A stretch of DNA of 7,670 bases from Betaproteobacteria bacterium (GCA_023266245.1 JAHFRO010000111.1:1-7670); one strand, 5' to 3'. Positions 1-6,901 are shown, counted from the first letter of the stretch. The notes: a model not told the origin generated them from the sequence alone. A program made the numbers and translations.

Positions 1-33
1 GTCGTCATCGATCAGATCGCCAAGAAGCCGTAA
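1..33 (+). CDS. 3' end of an upstream gene, possibly tctC (TTT solute-binding protein)
   Basis: The first ten codons read VVIDQIAKKP and end in TAA at 31-33, eleven bases before the tctB start. What is visible is only the tail of a reading frame that enters from the left. Operons of the tripartite tricarboxylate transporter are often ordered tctC-tctB-tctA, so the missing gene is most simply the periplasmic TctC/Bug-type binding protein. Ten residues carry no diagnostic motif, so this identity rests on position alone. It could be another co-transcribed gene. Confidence 0.45.
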   Translation, partial: VVIDQIAKKP

Positions 34-44
34 GCGGGGCCACG

Positions 45-524
45 ATGGATCGTTGGCTGGGCGCAGCGCTGGTCGTGGCTGCGCTCCTCCTCTTTTTCGT
101 GGTGCTGCCCGCCCAGATCGCGACCCCGCGGATCGCAGTGGGCGGGGGCGTGGGCGGAGCCGTCGCCCATCCGCTCTTCTTTCCGCGTCTCATCGCAGTG
201 CTGCTCGGGTTTTTCGGCGTCCTCATTTTCCTGCGGAGGCGCTCGCGGGCCGAGACCCTGCGTGACGGTGAAGGGTTCGCCGTTGGCGCGACCGAGGCAG
301 CACGGGTGGGCGGCACGGTGGCGATCCTCGTGGCCTACTCGGCGCTGCTCGACGTGGTCGGTTACGTGCTGCTGACCCCGGTGGCGCTGGCGAGCCTCGC
401 GGTCTTCCTCGGCTTCCGCCGCTGGCCGGTAATCACCGCTGTCGCCGTTGGCGTCACGGCCTTGATCTACGTCGGATTCAGGTTCGGCATGAAGATTCTG
501 CTCCCGGAGGGGCTGCTCGAATGA
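45..524 (+). CDS. tctB: TctB-like small membrane subunit of a tripartite tricarboxylate transporter
   Basis: This 159-residue protein has the size and layout of TctB (DUF1468), the small, poorly conserved inner-membrane subunit of TTT secondary transporters. These import organic acids together with TctA and a periplasmic TctC. Hydrophobic segments lie at about residues 5-22, 42-63, 88-101, 104-123 and 128-147. The segment at 42-57 carries the typical FFPR entry to the second helix, and a basic stretch RRRSR (64-68) follows it on what should be the cytoplasmic side. The ATG at 45 is preceded by GGGG (36-39), a modest ribosome site. Its stop overlaps the tctA start (ATGA, 521-524), indicating translational coupling. 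Subunit type is well supported by the next gene; the transported substrate is unknown. Confidence 0.88.
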   Translation: MDRWLGAALVVAALLLFFVVLPAQIATPRIAVGGGVGGAVAHPLFFPRLIAVLLGFFGVLIFLRRRSRAETLRDGEGFAVGATEAARVGGTVAILVAYSALLDVVGYVLLTPVALASLAVFLGFRRWPVITAVAVGVTALIYVGFRFGMKILLPEGLLE

Positions 525-2056
525 TGCTGGAGCAGCTCGGTCAGGCGGCTGTGGTTGTACTGCGCTGGGACGCGCTCGCCATGATCGTGGTGGGCAATAT
601 CCTGGGGATAATCATCGGCGCGCTGCCGGGGCTCACGGTAACGATGGCGATGGCCATCTTCTCACCGCTCACCTTCTTCATGCCGCCGCTCGTGGGCATC
701 CCCTTCCTCCTCGGCCTCTACAAGGGAGGCACTTATGGCGGGTCCATTTCCGCCATCCTCATCGGCACCCCCGGCACCGCCTCCAACGCGGCCACGGTGC
801 TGGACGGCTATCCCATGGCCCAGCAGGGCCGGGCGGGCAAGGCCCTGCTGGCGTCGATTTACGCCTCGACCGTGGGCGATTTTTTCAGCAACCTGGTCCT
901 GGTCTTGGCCCTCTGGCCGCTTGCCCTGATCGCGCTGCAGTTCGGGCCGCCGGAGTTCTTCGCGCTGATCCTGTTCTCGCTGACGATTATCGCCAGCTTG
1001 GCTGGGCGGTCGCTCGCTAAATGTATGGTCTCCGCCGTGCTGGGGGTCCTGCTCGCCCTGGTCGGCATCGACACGGTTTCGGGTGCCTCGCGGCTTACCT
1101 TCGGTTTTTCCGACCTGCAGGGCGGGATCAGCTACATCCCGTTCGTGATCGGGCTGTTCGGGCTGGGCGAGATCTTCGTGCAGGTCTCGCGGCGCACCGG
1201 GCACCTCAAGATCATGGATCTGAAAGAGGACCCCGCAGCCAATCGGGTGACCTTCGCCGAGATCCTCGGCAAGTACTGGCGCACGGTGATCCGCTCGTGC
1301 CTGGTGGGCGCCGGCATCGGCGCGCTGCCCGGCGTCGGGGCCGAGACCTCGTGCTGGGTGGCCTACGGCATGGCCAAGCGCGCCTCCCCCCACCCGGAGC
1401 GGTTCGGCAAGGGCGAGGTGGAGGGGGTCATCGCCCCCGAGGTGGGCAACAACGCCGTGTGCGGAGCCACTATGGTGCCGCTCCTCGCTTTCGGAATCCC
1501 CGGTGACGTGGTGACGGCGGTGATGCTCGGGGCATTCATCGCCCAGGGCCTGCGCCCCGGCCCGCTCCTGTTCAAGGAGCATATAGTCGAGATCTACGGC
1601 ATCTTCATCGCCATGTTCCTCGCCACCCTGGCGATGTTCGTGGTCGCTCGCCTCACGATCCGGCTGTGGGTCCGCATCCTCCGGGTCCCGAGGGGCCTCC
1701 TCTACCCCGTGGTCATGATGCTCTGCCTGGTCGGCGCCTACACCATAAACAACAGCCTGTTCGACGTCGGCATCGTGCTGGCATTCGGCGTGATCGGCTA
1801 CGTGATGCGGATGGCCGGATTCGAGGTCGCGCCCATGGTGCTGGCGTTCATCCTGTCGCCCATGCTCGAGCAGTCGCTCATCCAGTCGCTGCTGATGTCG
1901 CACGGCAGCCCGCTGATCTTTCTCACCCGGCCCATCGCCTTGGTCTTCCTGGTGTTGACGGCCGTGAGCGTCGGGCTTTACGTCCGATCCGGCCTGCGCG
2001 CGCGCTGGCTTCTAGCCGCCGACGCGGGCTCCGAGCCGAGAGATGGGCGACGCTGA
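521..2056 (+). CDS. tctA: TctA-like large membrane subunit of a tripartite tricarboxylate transporter
   Basis: This 511-residue polytopic membrane protein is the large permease subunit of a TTT family transporter. It shows the internal duplication of TctA. The first half has GALPG at 33-37, then a glycine-rich YKGGTYGGS stretch (67-75) and GTPGT (82-86). The second half repeats this as GALPG at 267-271 and GIPGD at 325-329. These loops are expected to form the substrate and cation path. Length matches the family (about 500 residues), so it looks intact. GGAGG at 506-510 favours the ATG at 521 over the ATG at 524. It probably works with TctB and an upstream TctC to import a small anionic solute, perhaps the substrate of the amidohydrolases behind it. 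That link is inference from gene order. Confidence 0.95.
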   Translation: MMLEQLGQAAVVVLRWDALAMIVVGNILGIIIGALPGLTVTMAMAIFSPLTFFMPPLVGIPFLLGLYKGGTYGGSISAILIGTPGTASNAATVLDGYPMAQQGRAGKALLASIYASTVGDFFSNLVLVLALWPLALIALQFGPPEFFALILFSLTIIASLAGRSLAKCMVSAVLGVLLALVGIDTVSGASRLTFGFSDLQGGISYIPFVIGLFGLGEIFVQVSRRTGHLKIMDLKEDPAANRVTFAEILGKYWRTVIRSCLVGAGIGALPGVGAETSCWVAYGMAKRASPHPERFGKGEVEGVIAPEVGNNAVCGATMVPLLAFGIPGDVVTAVMLGAFIAQGLRPGPLLFKEHIVEIYGIFIAMFLATLAMFVVARLTIRLWVRILRVPRGLLYPVVMMLCLVGAYTINNSLFDVGIVLAFGVIGYVMRMAGFEVAPMVLAFILSPMLEQSLIQSLLMSHGSPLIFLTRPIALVFLVLTAVSVGLYVRSGLRARWLLAADAGSEPRDGRR

Positions 2057-2086
2057 CAGCCGCAGGCATGCCCGACCTGGCGCTGG

Positions 2087-2106
2087 CCGGCGTGTGATTG
2101 CGCCGG
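2087..2106 (+). other. GC hairpin between tctA and the first amidohydrolase
   Basis: CCGGCG at 2087-2092 and CGCCGG at 2101-2106 form a perfect six-base stem around an eight-base loop, 31 bases after the tctA stop. There is no following T-run, so it is not a standard rho-independent terminator. It could act as an mRNA stability or processing element separating transporter from enzyme expression, or be chance in GC-rich DNA. The rest of the 120-base gap (2057-2176) holds no gene that I can support. Confidence 0.3.
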
Positions 2107-2176
2107 AGGCAGGCTACGCACGCGGCGGGTGTTGGCGGCACATCCCGGCATTGCAAATCCATAGGACGGAACGACC

Positions 2177-3565
2177 ATGAAAGAGAAAGCCGACATCCTG
2201 CTTGCAGGCGGAACCGTGATCACAGTGGACGAACAGCGTCGGATCTATCGAGACGGCGCGCTCGCCATGCGAGGAAACGAGATCGTGGCGGTTGGAAAAC
2301 GTGCCGACTTGGTAGCCCGCTATGAGGCTAAGCACACCCGCGACTGCCGCAACAAGCTGATCATGCCCGGATTCGTCAACTCGCACCTGCATTTCTACCA
2401 CACGATGCACCGCGGTCTCGCGCCGGAAGGCCTCGGCGGCTGGCTGTGGTCGAATTTCGTGCACGGCAAAGTCGCGACCATTCTGACCGCCGAGGACGAG
2501 ATCATCGGCGGCCTCATCGTGCTGCTCGAGACGATCAAGTCCGGGACGACGACCATTTTGGAGGCTGGCTCCTACAACCCAGCTGCGGTGATCGAGGGGA
2601 TCTCGCGCATCGGCATTCGCGGCCTGATGGGCCGGCGCTCGTTCGACCAGGCGATCCTGGGGCACTCGATGCTGCTCGAAGACACGGACACCTGCCTGCG
2701 GGAGAACGAGAAGTTCCTCAAGACCTACCGGGACGGATATAACGGCGGGCTGCTCAAGGCCTGCGTCGACGTGGTGGGGCTCGGCCGCTGCACCAACCGG
2801 CTGTATCTCGAATCGAAGAAGATGGCCGATGACTACGACACTACGCTGAACCTGCACCTCGCCGCGATGACCGAGGAGGTGACCGACACGCGCATGAAAA
2901 CTGGCTACCGCCCGGTCGAAAACCTGTACCGCATCGGGGCGCTCGGGCGCAACGTCTGCCTAGTGCACATGGTGCAGGTGACCGACCGCGAGATCCGCAT
3001 GCTCAAGGAGACGCAGACGAATGTCATTCACTGCCCGTCGACCGCGCTTAAATTGAATTACGAGCTTTCCTCGAAGGGGCGCTTCCCGGAGATGGTCGAG
3101 CACGGCGTGAACGTCGGTATCGGCTCGGATGCCTCCGACTGCTCCAACTACGCGGACATGATACGCACGATGTATCTCGCGGCCGTGCTGCCCAAGGACT
3201 ACCGCAACGACGCGGGCATATCCTGCGCCGAGCAGGCGATCGAGATGGCCACCATCAACGGCGCCAAGGCGATCGGCATGGACAAGCAGATCGGCTCCCT
3301 CGAGGCCGGCAAGAATGCTGACATCATCCTGATCAACATGCGCCGCCCCGAGTGGTACCCGAACTTCAGCGAGGTGCAGAATCTCGTCTACTCCGCGAGC
3401 GGCGATGCGGTCGAGACGGTCTACATCGACGGGCGGCTCGTCATGGACTACCGCCGGGTGCTCACCGTCGACGAGGATGAGGTGATGGACCGGTGCGCCG
3501 TCCTCGGCGAGCAGGTGCTCGCGCGCAGCGGGCTGCAGGTGCCCGGCAAATGGCCGATTCTTTGA
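2177..3565 (+). CDS. TRZ/ATZ-family amidohydrolase lacking the HxxE glutamate
   Basis: A 462-residue cytosolic metal-dependent hydrolase of the amidohydrolase superfamily, TRZ/ATZ (COG0402) branch. That branch includes S-adenosylhomocysteine, guanine and s-triazine deaminases or chlorohydrolases. The composite N- and C-terminal beta-sandwich is visible (about 6-65 and 372-425, the latter with ADIILI and VYIDGRLV). The barrel ligands are H70 and H72 (SHLH), H227, H264 (LVHM) and D318 (GSD). The usual acid/base glutamate three residues after the third His is absent: the motif is HLAAM with A230, where relatives have HxxE. The ATG is preceded by AGGACGGAA (2163-2171). The gene follows tctA by 120 bases and is probably co-transcribed with it. 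The family is certain; the substrate (deamination, dechlorination or amide/ring hydrolysis) is not readable. Confidence 0.92.
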   Translation: MKEKADILLAGGTVITVDEQRRIYRDGALAMRGNEIVAVGKRADLVARYEAKHTRDCRNKLIMPGFVNSHLHFYHTMHRGLAPEGLGGWLWSNFVHGKVATILTAEDEIIGGLIVLLETIKSGTTTILEAGSYNPAAVIEGISRIGIRGLMGRRSFDQAILGHSMLLEDTDTCLRENEKFLKTYRDGYNGGLLKACVDVVGLGRCTNRLYLESKKMADDYDTTLNLHLAAMTEEVTDTRMKTGYRPVENLYRIGALGRNVCLVHMVQVTDREIRMLKETQTNVIHCPSTALKLNYELSSKGRFPEMVEHGVNVGIGSDASDCSNYADMIRTMYLAAVLPKDYRNDAGISCAEQAIEMATINGAKAIGMDKQIGSLEAGKNADIILINMRRPEWYPNFSEVQNLVYSASGDAVETVYIDGRLVMDYRRVLTVDEDEVMDRCAVLGEQVLARSGLQVPGKWPIL

Positions 3566-3599
3566 GTTCGCTCACCCCGCGCTGAGCCTGCCGAACGGC
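3566..3599 (+). repeat. Palindromic REP-like element between the two amidohydrolases
   Basis: Immediately after the first amidohydrolase stop, GTTCG (3566-3570) is mirrored by CGAAC (3592-3596). Inside it CTCA (3571-3574) pairs with TGAG (3583-3586), leaving an unpaired stretch in the 3' arm. The right arm reads TGAGCCTGCCGAA, close to the TGAGCCTGTCGAA motif that I recall as a dispersed intergenic palindrome in many GC-rich proteobacteria. It may therefore be a degenerate extragenic repeat, and it could fold in the mRNA between the genes. A genome-wide count of the motif is needed to call it a repeat family. Confidence 0.4.
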
Positions 3600-3632
3600 G
3601 ACGCTTCGAATCAGGTTTGCAGGATTGTTTAC

Positions 3633-3638
3633 AGGGAG
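3633..3638 (+). promoter_or_regulatory. Ribosome binding site that fixes the second amidohydrolase start
   Basis: AGGGAG lies five bases before the GTG at 3644, an ideal Shine-Dalgarno position. The only upstream in-frame alternative, TTG at 3617, has no comparable site. Starting there would add nine residues with no family resemblance. Confidence 0.75.
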
Positions 3639-3643
3639 ATTTC

Positions 3644-5152
3644 GTGGGCCACTTCACCCTGACCGGCTGCTCGGCTCTCGTTGGCGTAGAGGGGCGCTTC
3701 GAGCGCGGTCCGCTCGATATCGTTGTCTGCGGCGATCGTATCGCCGCGGTGCGCAGGACCGGCGAGCGGCAGCCCGAAGGGGAAGCGATCCCTGCGCAGG
3801 AGCGGCTGGCGGTGGCGGGGCTCATCAACGGCCACCACCACTCCCACGAGCACTATCACAAGGGCCGGCACGAGAACCTGCCGCTCGAGCTGTGGATGAA
3901 CAGCGTGCGGCCGCTCGACCCGATCCCGTTGACGGCGCGTCAGGTCTATCTGCGCACGCTGATCGGCGCGATCGAGGCGTTGCGCTCGGGCACGACCACG
4001 ATCGTCGACGACCTCAACGTGAGCCCCGTGCTCATTCCCGAGCACGTCGAGGCGGCATTCAAGGCCTACGAGGACATCGGCATCCGCGCGCTGGTCGGCA
4101 TCACGCTGTTCGACCGTCCGTTTTTCCGCGCTATGCCATTCGTGGACGAGGAGTTTCCTGCCGACCTGCTGCGGGAACTGGATGCCAAGCCCAAATCCGA
4201 TCCGCAGGCGATCCTCGATTTTGCCCGTCACCTCGCGCAGACGCGCCATCCCCGCTCGAATCGGGTGGGTTACATCGCCGCCCCATCCGCGCCGCAGCGC
4301 TGCACCGAACCCTTCCTGAGGGCGGTGCGCGAGATGGCCGATGACTACGATCTTCCGGTGATCATGCACGTGCAGGAGACTCGTCTGCAGGTGGTAACCG
4401 GACGCGAAATGTACGGGGCGACCATGGTCGAGTACCTGGGCCGCGTCTGCTTTCTCAAGCCCAAGACCTCGCTCATCCATTGCGTGTGGCTCAACCCACG
4501 CGAGATCGACATCATCGCGCGTAGTGGCGCGACCGTGCAGCACAACCCGGTGAGCAACCTGAAACTGGGCTCCGGTGTTGCGCCCGTGCGCGCGTTGCTG
4601 GACGCGGGTGTCAACGTGAGCCTGGGCACCGACGGCTGCGGCTCGATCGAGTCGACCAGCATGCTCAGGGCAGTGTCGGCGGCGGCGCTGGTGAACAAGC
4701 TGCGCGACGACGATCCCTCGAGGTGGATAGGCGCAAAAGAGGCATGGCGCGCCGCCACAGTCGGCGGAGCGCAGGCGATCGGCCTAGGCGACACTCTCGG
4801 CGCGATCGAGCCCGGACGCAAGGCAGACCTCGGTCTCTATCGACTGGACAGCATCCCGTTCGTGCCCCTAAATAATCCACTCGGCCAACTCGTGTACGCG
4901 GAGAGCGGCGCGAATCTCGACCTCGTGATGGTCGACGGGGAGATCGTGCTGCGCGACGGTCGGCTCGCCCGCATCGACGAATCCGCCATCCTCGCGGAGA
5001 TCGCCGAGGAGCATGCAAGGCTGCTGCCGCTCATCGAGGACTCCGAGCGCAAGGTATCGCGCATCAACGATGCCTACCGCCGCATCTACGCGCGTTGCCT
5101 GAAAGAGGGGATCGCGTCGGATACCTACCGGCCACGGCTCGACGGGGCGTAG
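3644..5152 (+). CDS. TRZ/ATZ-family amidohydrolase with complete active site
   Basis: A 502-residue amidohydrolase of the same branch as the preceding gene, started at GTG 3644 because of the ribosome site. Metal and catalytic positions are H64 and H66 (in a run of six histidines within residues 64-72), H242 with E245 (HVQE), H279 (IHCVW) and D330 (GTD). The segment SNLKLGSG at 304-311 is typical of the family. The C-terminal sandwich (about 383-440) ends in a helical tail. The HxxE glutamate makes a hydrolytic deaminase or similar reaction plausible. Context suggests it acts with the transporter and the first hydrolase on one pathway, in the cytoplasm. Its TAG stop (5150-5152) is followed in frame by an atpC remnant, so the end of this gene sits on or within a few bases of a recombination junction. 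The last few residues could differ from the ancestral C-terminus. Confidence 0.92.
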   Translation: MGHFTLTGCSALVGVEGRFERGPLDIVVCGDRIAAVRRTGERQPEGEAIPAQERLAVAGLINGHHHSHEHYHKGRHENLPLELWMNSVRPLDPIPLTARQVYLRTLIGAIEALRSGTTTIVDDLNVSPVLIPEHVEAAFKAYEDIGIRALVGITLFDRPFFRAMPFVDEEFPADLLRELDAKPKSDPQAILDFARHLAQTRHPRSNRVGYIAAPSAPQRCTEPFLRAVREMADDYDLPVIMHVQETRLQVVTGREMYGATMVEYLGRVCFLKPKTSLIHCVWLNPREIDIIARSGATVQHNPVSNLKLGSGVAPVRALLDAGVNVSLGTDGCGSIESTSMLRAVSAAALVNKLRDDDPSRWIGAKEAWRAATVGGAQAIGLGDTLGAIEPGRKADLGLYRLDSIPFVPLNNPLGQLVYAESGANLDLVMVDGEIVLRDGRLARIDESAILAEIAEEHARLLPLIEDSERKVSRINDAYRRIYARCLKEGIASDTYRPRLDGA

Positions 5153-5272
5153 CAGCGCGCGCGGGAAGCGATGCAGGATCGGACCGCCAAGATGGAATAC
5201 GCTAAGGCGCTGGCCGAGTTTGCGGAGGCGTCCGCGCAGATCGCGGCGATCCGCAAGCTGAGAAAGAGATAG
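5153..5272 (+). pseudogene. atpC: 3' remnant of atpC (F1 ATP synthase epsilon subunit, C-terminal helices)
   Basis: These 39 codons up to TAG (5270-5272) match the C-terminal helical hairpin of the epsilon subunit. The segment MEYAKALAEFAEASAQI (codons starting at 5192) followed by AAIRKLRKR aligns with the E. coli tail DYAQASAELAKAIAQL, conserving the YA, AE, AQ and final basic residues. About 70% of a normal 135-140-residue epsilon, including the whole N-terminal beta-sandwich that binds gamma and the c-ring, is missing. The frame is shared with the preceding amidohydrolase. An internal ATG at 5171 could give a 33-residue peptide, but there is no reason to think it functions. Downstream glmU supports the identity, since atpC-glmU is a common order in betaproteobacteria. 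Identity is from remembered family sequence, not from a search. Confidence 0.8.
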
Positions 5273-5291
5273 CAGGCCCGGCCACGTGGAA

Positions 5292-5317
5292 CAAAGCAGC
5301 TGCGGCTGCCTTTTTTG
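5292..5317 (+). terminator. Rho-independent terminator, originally of the atp operon
   Basis: GCAGC (5296-5300) and GCTGC (5305-5309) form a five-base stem with a TGCG loop, preceded by AAA and followed by a C and six T. It sits 23 bases after the atpC remnant stop, the place expected for the terminator of an ATP synthase operon. It now probably terminates the transporter-amidohydrolase transcript. Confidence 0.8.
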
Positions 5318-5346
5318 TTCTGGGTTCGATATCCCGGCGGTAGACT
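5315..5346 (+). promoter_or_regulatory. Possible glpD promoter
   Basis: A TTGTTC at 5315-5320 and TAGACT at 5341-5346 resemble -35 and -10 boxes but are separated by 20 bases, longer than the ideal 17. Initiation near 5353 would give a leader of about 34 bases to the GTG at 5387. A promoter is expected here because a terminator precedes glpD, but the boxes are weak and the exact position is a guess. I see no clear GlpR-type operator. Confidence 0.25.
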
Positions 5347-5386
5347 AGCACCGTTCAACGTCAACCATGAATTAGCGAGCCTGGCC

Positions 5387-6880
5387 GTGACCGAATCCAA
5401 CCCACGCTATGATTTGCTTGTCATCGGCGGCGGTATCAACGGCGTCGGCATCGCGCGCGACGCCTCGGGACGGAGCCTGTCCGTGCTGCTCGTGGAGCAG
5501 GACGACCTCGGGGCGCATACCAGCTCCTCCAGCAGCAAGCTGATCCACGGGGGGCTACGCTACCTCGAGCACTACGAGTTTCGCCTCGTGGCTGAGGCGC
5601 TCGCCGAGCGCGAGGTGCTGCTCAAGATCGCGCGGCATCTGGTGTGGCCGGCGCGCTTCGTCATGCCGCACGTTCCCGGGCTGCGGCCGCGCTGGATGAT
5701 CCGCGCGGGCCTGTTCCTCTACGACCATCTGGCACGGCGCGCGAGCCTGCCTGGCTCGCATGCCGTGCGCCTCGATGCGCCGCCTTACAACTCCGGGCTG
5801 CGACCGCAGCTCAAGCACGGCTTTATCTATTCCGACTGCCGCGTGGACGACGCGCGGCTGGTCATCGTCAACGCGATGGACGCGCACCAGCGCGGCGTCG
5901 AGATCCTGACCCGAACCGAATGCCTGGCCGCACGGCGCGAAGGGGGTTCCTGGCGCGCGACCCTCTCCGGAGGCCGTGAGGTCTGCGCCCGGGCGATTGT
6001 GAACGCGACTGGGCCGTGGGTGAAGCGCGTGTTGAACGAGCGCCTCGGCCAGCCGAGCCGCGACGGGGTCAAGCTCGTCAAGGGCAGTCACATCGTCCTG
6101 CCGCAGCTCTACCAGGGCGATCACGCGTTCATCCTGCAGAACGACGACCGGCGCGTCGTGTTCATGATCCCCTACGGCGAGCGGCACACGCTCGTCGGCA
6201 CGACCGATGTCCCGCTCGAAGGCGATCCGGGCGAGGCGCAGGCGAGCGAAGCCGAGGCCGCGTACCTGTGCCGCGCCGTGGGGCGCTACCTCGCGAAGCC
6301 GGTCGAACCCGCGCAGGTCGCCTGGCGCTATGCCGGCGTGCGGCCGCTCTACGACGACGGCACGAGCAACCCATCGGCGATCACGCGCGACTACACCTTG
6401 CGCGTTGACGACGCGTCCGGGGCGGCCCCGGTGTTGTCGGTCTACGGCGGCAAGGTCACGACCTACCGGCGCCTAGCGGAGCACGCCATGCACCAGCTCG
6501 CGCCGTATTTCCCGGGGCTGAAGGGGGATTGGACCGCGACCGAGCCGCTACTCGGCGGCGACTTCGAGGGCGCGAGCCGCGAGCAGGCGCGCGATGAGCT
6601 TTTCGCGCGCTATCACGGCCTGCCGCAGGAGACGCTGCGCAGCCTGTTCAGGCGGCACGGCATGCTCGCCTACGAGGTGCTCGGCGACGCGCGCACGGTC
6701 ACGGATCTCGGCGAGAACTTCGGCGCCGAACTCTATGGCCGCGAAGTTGACTACCTGGTAGCGCGCGAATGGGCGAGAAGCGCGGAGGACGTGCTGTGGC
6801 GCCGCACCAAGGCGGGACTCCATCTAGAGCCCGGACAGCGCGAGGCCGTTGCCCGCTACCTCGCCCAGCGCGTAAGTTGA
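5387..6880 (+). CDS. glpD: Aerobic glycerol-3-phosphate dehydrogenase
   Basis: GlpD is a peripheral inner-membrane flavoenzyme that oxidises sn-glycerol 3-phosphate to dihydroxyacetone phosphate and passes the electrons to quinone. The 497-residue product is collinear with E. coli GlpD (501 residues). The FAD-binding GGGINGVG is at 14-21, the acidic end of the second strand at E37, and the family signature SSKLIHGGLRYLEHYEF around 49-65. Substrate-site residues known from the E. coli structure are all present: R58, Y59, H235 (KGSHIV), R319 (GVRPL), R334 (TRDYTL) and K356 (GGKVTTYR). The C-terminal helical domain is complete. GTG 5387 is chosen because the next upstream start, TTG 5315, lies inside the terminator and its extension is not family-like. 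The Shine-Dalgarno is weak. It is followed by glmU after 21 bases. Confidence 0.97.
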   Translation: MTESNPRYDLLVIGGGINGVGIARDASGRSLSVLLVEQDDLGAHTSSSSSKLIHGGLRYLEHYEFRLVAEALAEREVLLKIARHLVWPARFVMPHVPGLRPRWMIRAGLFLYDHLARRASLPGSHAVRLDAPPYNSGLRPQLKHGFIYSDCRVDDARLVIVNAMDAHQRGVEILTRTECLAARREGGSWRATLSGGREVCARAIVNATGPWVKRVLNERLGQPSRDGVKLVKGSHIVLPQLYQGDHAFILQNDDRRVVFMIPYGERHTLVGTTDVPLEGDPGEAQASEAEAAYLCRAVGRYLAKPVEPAQVAWRYAGVRPLYDDGTSNPSAITRDYTLRVDDASGAAPVLSVYGGKVTTYRRLAEHAMHQLAPYFPGLKGDWTATEPLLGGDFEGASREQARDELFARYHGLPQETLRSLFRRHGMLAYEVLGDARTVTDLGENFGAELYGREVDYLVAREWARSAEDVLWRRTKAGLHLEPGQREAVARYLAQRVS

Positions 6881-6886
6881 TGTTTG

Positions 6887-6895
6887 TGCGATAAT
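6887..6895 (+). promoter_or_regulatory. Extended -10 promoter of glmU
   Basis: TGCGATAAT at 6887-6895 is an extended -10 (TGn followed by GATAAT, five of six matches to TATAAT). No good -35 is seen at the expected place inside the end of glpD, as is common for extended -10 promoters. Initiation six or seven bases downstream falls at about 6902, the A of the glmU ATG. This would make glmU mRNA leaderless and explain the absence of any Shine-Dalgarno in the 21-base gap. Confidence 0.55.
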
Positions 6896-6901
6896 TTCCC
6901 C

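Noticed and set aside
662..1903. 413-codon antisense open frame opposite tctA
   Set aside because: It is a shadow of GC-biased codons in tctA. Its translation is rich in His, Gln, Asp and Arg with no recognisable domain, while the plus strand is a clear TctA.
2068..2097. Nine-codon leader peptide frame (MPDLALAGV) before the GC hairpin
   Set aside because: There is no ribosome site, no regulatory run of codons, and no terminator to attenuate.
3617..3643. TTG start adding nine residues to the second amidohydrolase
   Set aside because: There is no matching ribosome site, whereas GTG 3644 has AGGGAG at ideal spacing.
3629..4543. 304-codon antisense frame opposite the second amidohydrolase
   Set aside because: Composition is typical of a GC shadow and it has no domain, and the opposing gene has complete catalytic motifs.
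5171..5272. Independent 33-residue small protein
   Set aside because: The sequence is better explained as the epsilon-subunit tail. It shows no separate ribosome site of note and no reason to be a gene in its own right.
5315..5386. TTG start adding 24 residues to GlpD
   Set aside because: The start lies in the T-run of the terminator and the added residues do not resemble any GlpD N-terminus.
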